Part shown: positions 14,379 through 15,703 of the stretch, piece by piece
Layout of the letters: the number at the start of each line of letters is the position of its first letter
How positions within the stretch are numbered: the stretch's first letter is position 1
Origin: Alphaproteobacteria bacterium UBA7691
GTDB taxonomy: Bacteria > Pseudomonadota > Alphaproteobacteria > Ferrovibrionales > Ferrovibrionaceae
NCBI GenBank assembly: GCA_002482765.1
Contig: DLGP01000119.1
Coordinates: 1 to 15,703 of the forward strand
Direction of reading: 5' to 3'
DNA: 15,703 nucleotides
Position numbers and translations under genes: made by a program
Notes under the pieces: generated by a model
Seen by the model: the letters and a program-made list of their open reading frames with translations, nothing else
Database searches by the model: none
Told to the model about the DNA's origin: nothing

Positions 14379-15703
14379 ATGCTGCGACGGACAATTCTGA
14401 AAGCCGCCCTGGCGATTGCCTCGGTCAGTCTGGCAATCACCTGTGTTTTGCCGCAGGCCATGGCCCAGGCACGCAAGGATAGTGTGGTGCTGGGCATGGT
14501 GCTGGAGCCGCCGGGGCTTGATCCCACCGTGGCGCCGGCTGCCGCCATCGGCGAGATTGTGCATTTCAATATCTTCGAGGGCCTGACCCGCATCCAGGAG
14601 AATGGCCGCGTGGCGCCTTTGCTGGCGGAAAGCTGGAGCGTCAGCGCCGACATGAAGGAATTTGTCTTCAAGCTCAAGCCGGGGGTGAAATTCAGCGATG
14701 GCACGCCGCTCAGTGCCGCCGAGGTGAAATCCTCGTTTGAGCTTTATGGCGCCAAGGACAGCCTGAACAAGCGCAAGGCGGTGTTTGCCAATATCGACAG
14801 CATCGCGGCGCCGGATGCCGGCACGGTGGCGATCAAGCTGAAGGAAACCGATCCGAATTTCCTGTTCTCGCTGGGTGAGAATACCGCCGTGATCACCGCG
14901 CCGGGCAGCCGCGCCGGCAATGCCACCAATCCGGTCGGCACCGGGCCTTACAAGCTGGAAAAATGGGTCAAGGGCGACAATGTGGTGCTGAGCGCCAATG
15001 CTGCCTATCGCGATGCGGCGGCCTTGCGCATCAAGACCGTCACTTTCCGCTTCATCGCCGATCCCGCCGCCCAAGTGGCGGCTTTGCTGGCCGGCGACCT
15101 TGACGGTTTCCCCATCGGCATGGGCGGCGAGAGCGTGGCGCAGTTTGAGAAGGACAAGCGCTTCCGCGTTGTCATCGGCACCACCGAAGGCGAAACTATG
15201 CTGGCGATCAACAACAAGCGCAAGCCGCTGGACGATCTGCGGGTGCGCCGCGCCATCACCCATGCCATCGACCGCAAGGGCATGGTGGAAGCGATCAACT
15301 TTGGCTATGGCACGCCGATTGGCAGCCATTACCCGCCGCATGATCCGGCCTATGTCGATCTCACCGGCCAGTATCCGTATGACCCGGCCAAGGCGCGCGC
15401 CTTGCTCAAGGAAGCCGGCGTGGAGAAGCTGGAACTGACGCTGCGCCTGCCGCCGCCGGCTTATGCGCGGCGCGGCGGCGAAGTGGTGGCGGCGATGCTG
15501 GCCGATGTGGGCATCACCGCCAAGATCGAGAATATGGAATGGGCGCAGTGGCTGGATGTGGTGTTCAAGAATTTCAATTACGACCTCACCATCATCAACC
15601 ATGTCGAACCCAACGACATCGTGAAATATGCCGAGCCGAATTATTACTGGCAGTATGACAGCCCGGAATTCCGCACCTTGCTGGCGCAGGCCAATGCCAC
15701 GCT
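14379..15703 (+). CDS. Periplasmic substrate-binding protein of a peptide/nickel-type ABC transporter (family 5), partial
   Basis: At least 441 residues are visible; the right edge cuts the gene, and the family usually runs to about 500-540. A signal peptide is clear: MLRRTILK, a hydrophobic core to about residue 24, and an AMA or AQA cleavage site near 29-31. The mature protein starts with VVLGMVLEPPGLDPT, as expected for SBP_bac_5, followed by IFEGLTRI, LAESW, the GTGPYKLEKW motif, and RRAITHAIDRKGMVEAI (near 290-306), a hallmark of this family. AAGGAG (14366-14371) lies 7 bases before the ATG, and the gene starts 15 bases after the P1 hydrolase stop, so the two are probably one operon. It binds a peptide or similar ligand in the periplasm; permease and ATPase genes presumably follow outside the window. 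Confidence 0.94.
   Translation, partial: MLRRTILKAALAIASVSLAITCVLPQAMAQARKDSVVLGMVLEPPGLDPTVAPAAAIGEIVHFNIFEGLTRIQENGRVAPLLAESWSVSADMKEFVFKLKPGVKFSDGTPLSAAEVKSSFELYGAKDSLNKRKAVFANIDSIAAPDAGTVAIKLKETDPNFLFSLGENTAVITAPGSRAGNATNPVGTGPYKLEKWVKGDNVVLSANAAYRDAAALRIKTVTFRFIADPAAQVAALLAGDLDGFPIGMGGESVAQFEKDKRFRVVIGTTEGETMLAINNKRKPLDDLRVRRAITHAIDRKGMVEAINFGYGTPIGSHYPPHDPAYVDLTGQYPYDPAKARALLKEAGVEKLELTLRLPPPAYARRGGEVVAAMLADVGITAKIENMEWAQWLDVVFKNFNYDLTIINHVEPNDIVKYAEPNYYWQYDSPEFRTLLAQANAT

Noticed and set aside
14379..14480. Lipoprotein signal at Cys22 of the substrate-binding protein
   Set aside because: The residues before the Cys (A-I-T) do not fit a lipobox, which needs Gly, Ala or Ser at -1. A standard signal peptidase I site (AMA/AQA) follows.
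14364..15602. 412-codon minus-strand frame opposite the substrate-binding protein
   Set aside because: The translation is His/Gly/Arg-rich without motifs, while the plus strand encodes an unmistakable signal peptide and family-5 binding protein.

Overview
This window is GC-rich, tightly packed chromosomal DNA. Gene style and protein relatives suggest an alphaproteobacterium, most likely a Rhodospirillales-type lineage. That placement rests on recognising protein families by eye (an ABC exporter next to a cyclic-nucleotide-binding protein, a cytoplasmic deacetylase with WWRDDD/HGHAHANH/PPWN motifs) and not on a marker gene. There are no tRNA, rRNA, CRISPR or insertion-sequence features, and no gap between genes exceeds 190 bases.

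Left block, minus strand, transcribed leftward from 7236 to 1. Eight genes are joined end to end, mostly by 1-7 base overlaps: a GT28/MurG-like glycosyltransferase (414 aa), two GT4 glycosyltransferases (417 and 379 aa), a histidine phosphatase (193 aa), a second GT28-like glycosyltransferase (388 aa) that looks like a paralogue of the first, a cytoplasmic polysaccharide-deacetylase-like protein (264 aa), a small two-helix membrane protein with a PH-like tail (167 aa), and the N-terminal 188 residues of an oligopeptide-type ABC ATPase cut by the window edge. The spacing argues for one translationally coupled operon that builds and trims a glycan or glycolipid.

Centre, plus strand, transcribed divergently from a 190-base intergenic region. 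An 883-aa ABC exporter-like protein is followed closely by a stand-alone cyclic-nucleotide-binding protein (148 aa) and a short SAM methyltransferase (162 aa). The exporter is the most unusual object here. Its nucleotide-binding domain has lost the P-loop lysine, the Q-loop glutamine, the signature serine and glycine, the Walker B aspartate and the H-loop histidine. The segment between Q-loop and signature is expanded about sixfold and appears to hold three divergent copies of the helical subdomain. The two divergent operons together look like a glycan synthesis-and-export locus under possible cNMP control, with no recognisable Wzx/Wzy/Wza-type genes in view.

Right block, plus strand. A 711-aa FAD-dependent amine-oxidase/desaturase-like protein is followed, after a hairpin, by a P1-family (DmpA/NylC-like) self-processing hydrolase. 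Fifteen bases further on is a secreted family-5 peptide/nickel-type ABC substrate-binding protein, cut by the right edge. The last two look like a peptide or amide uptake-and-hydrolysis unit.

All functions are assigned from motifs read in the sequence; no database search was run.
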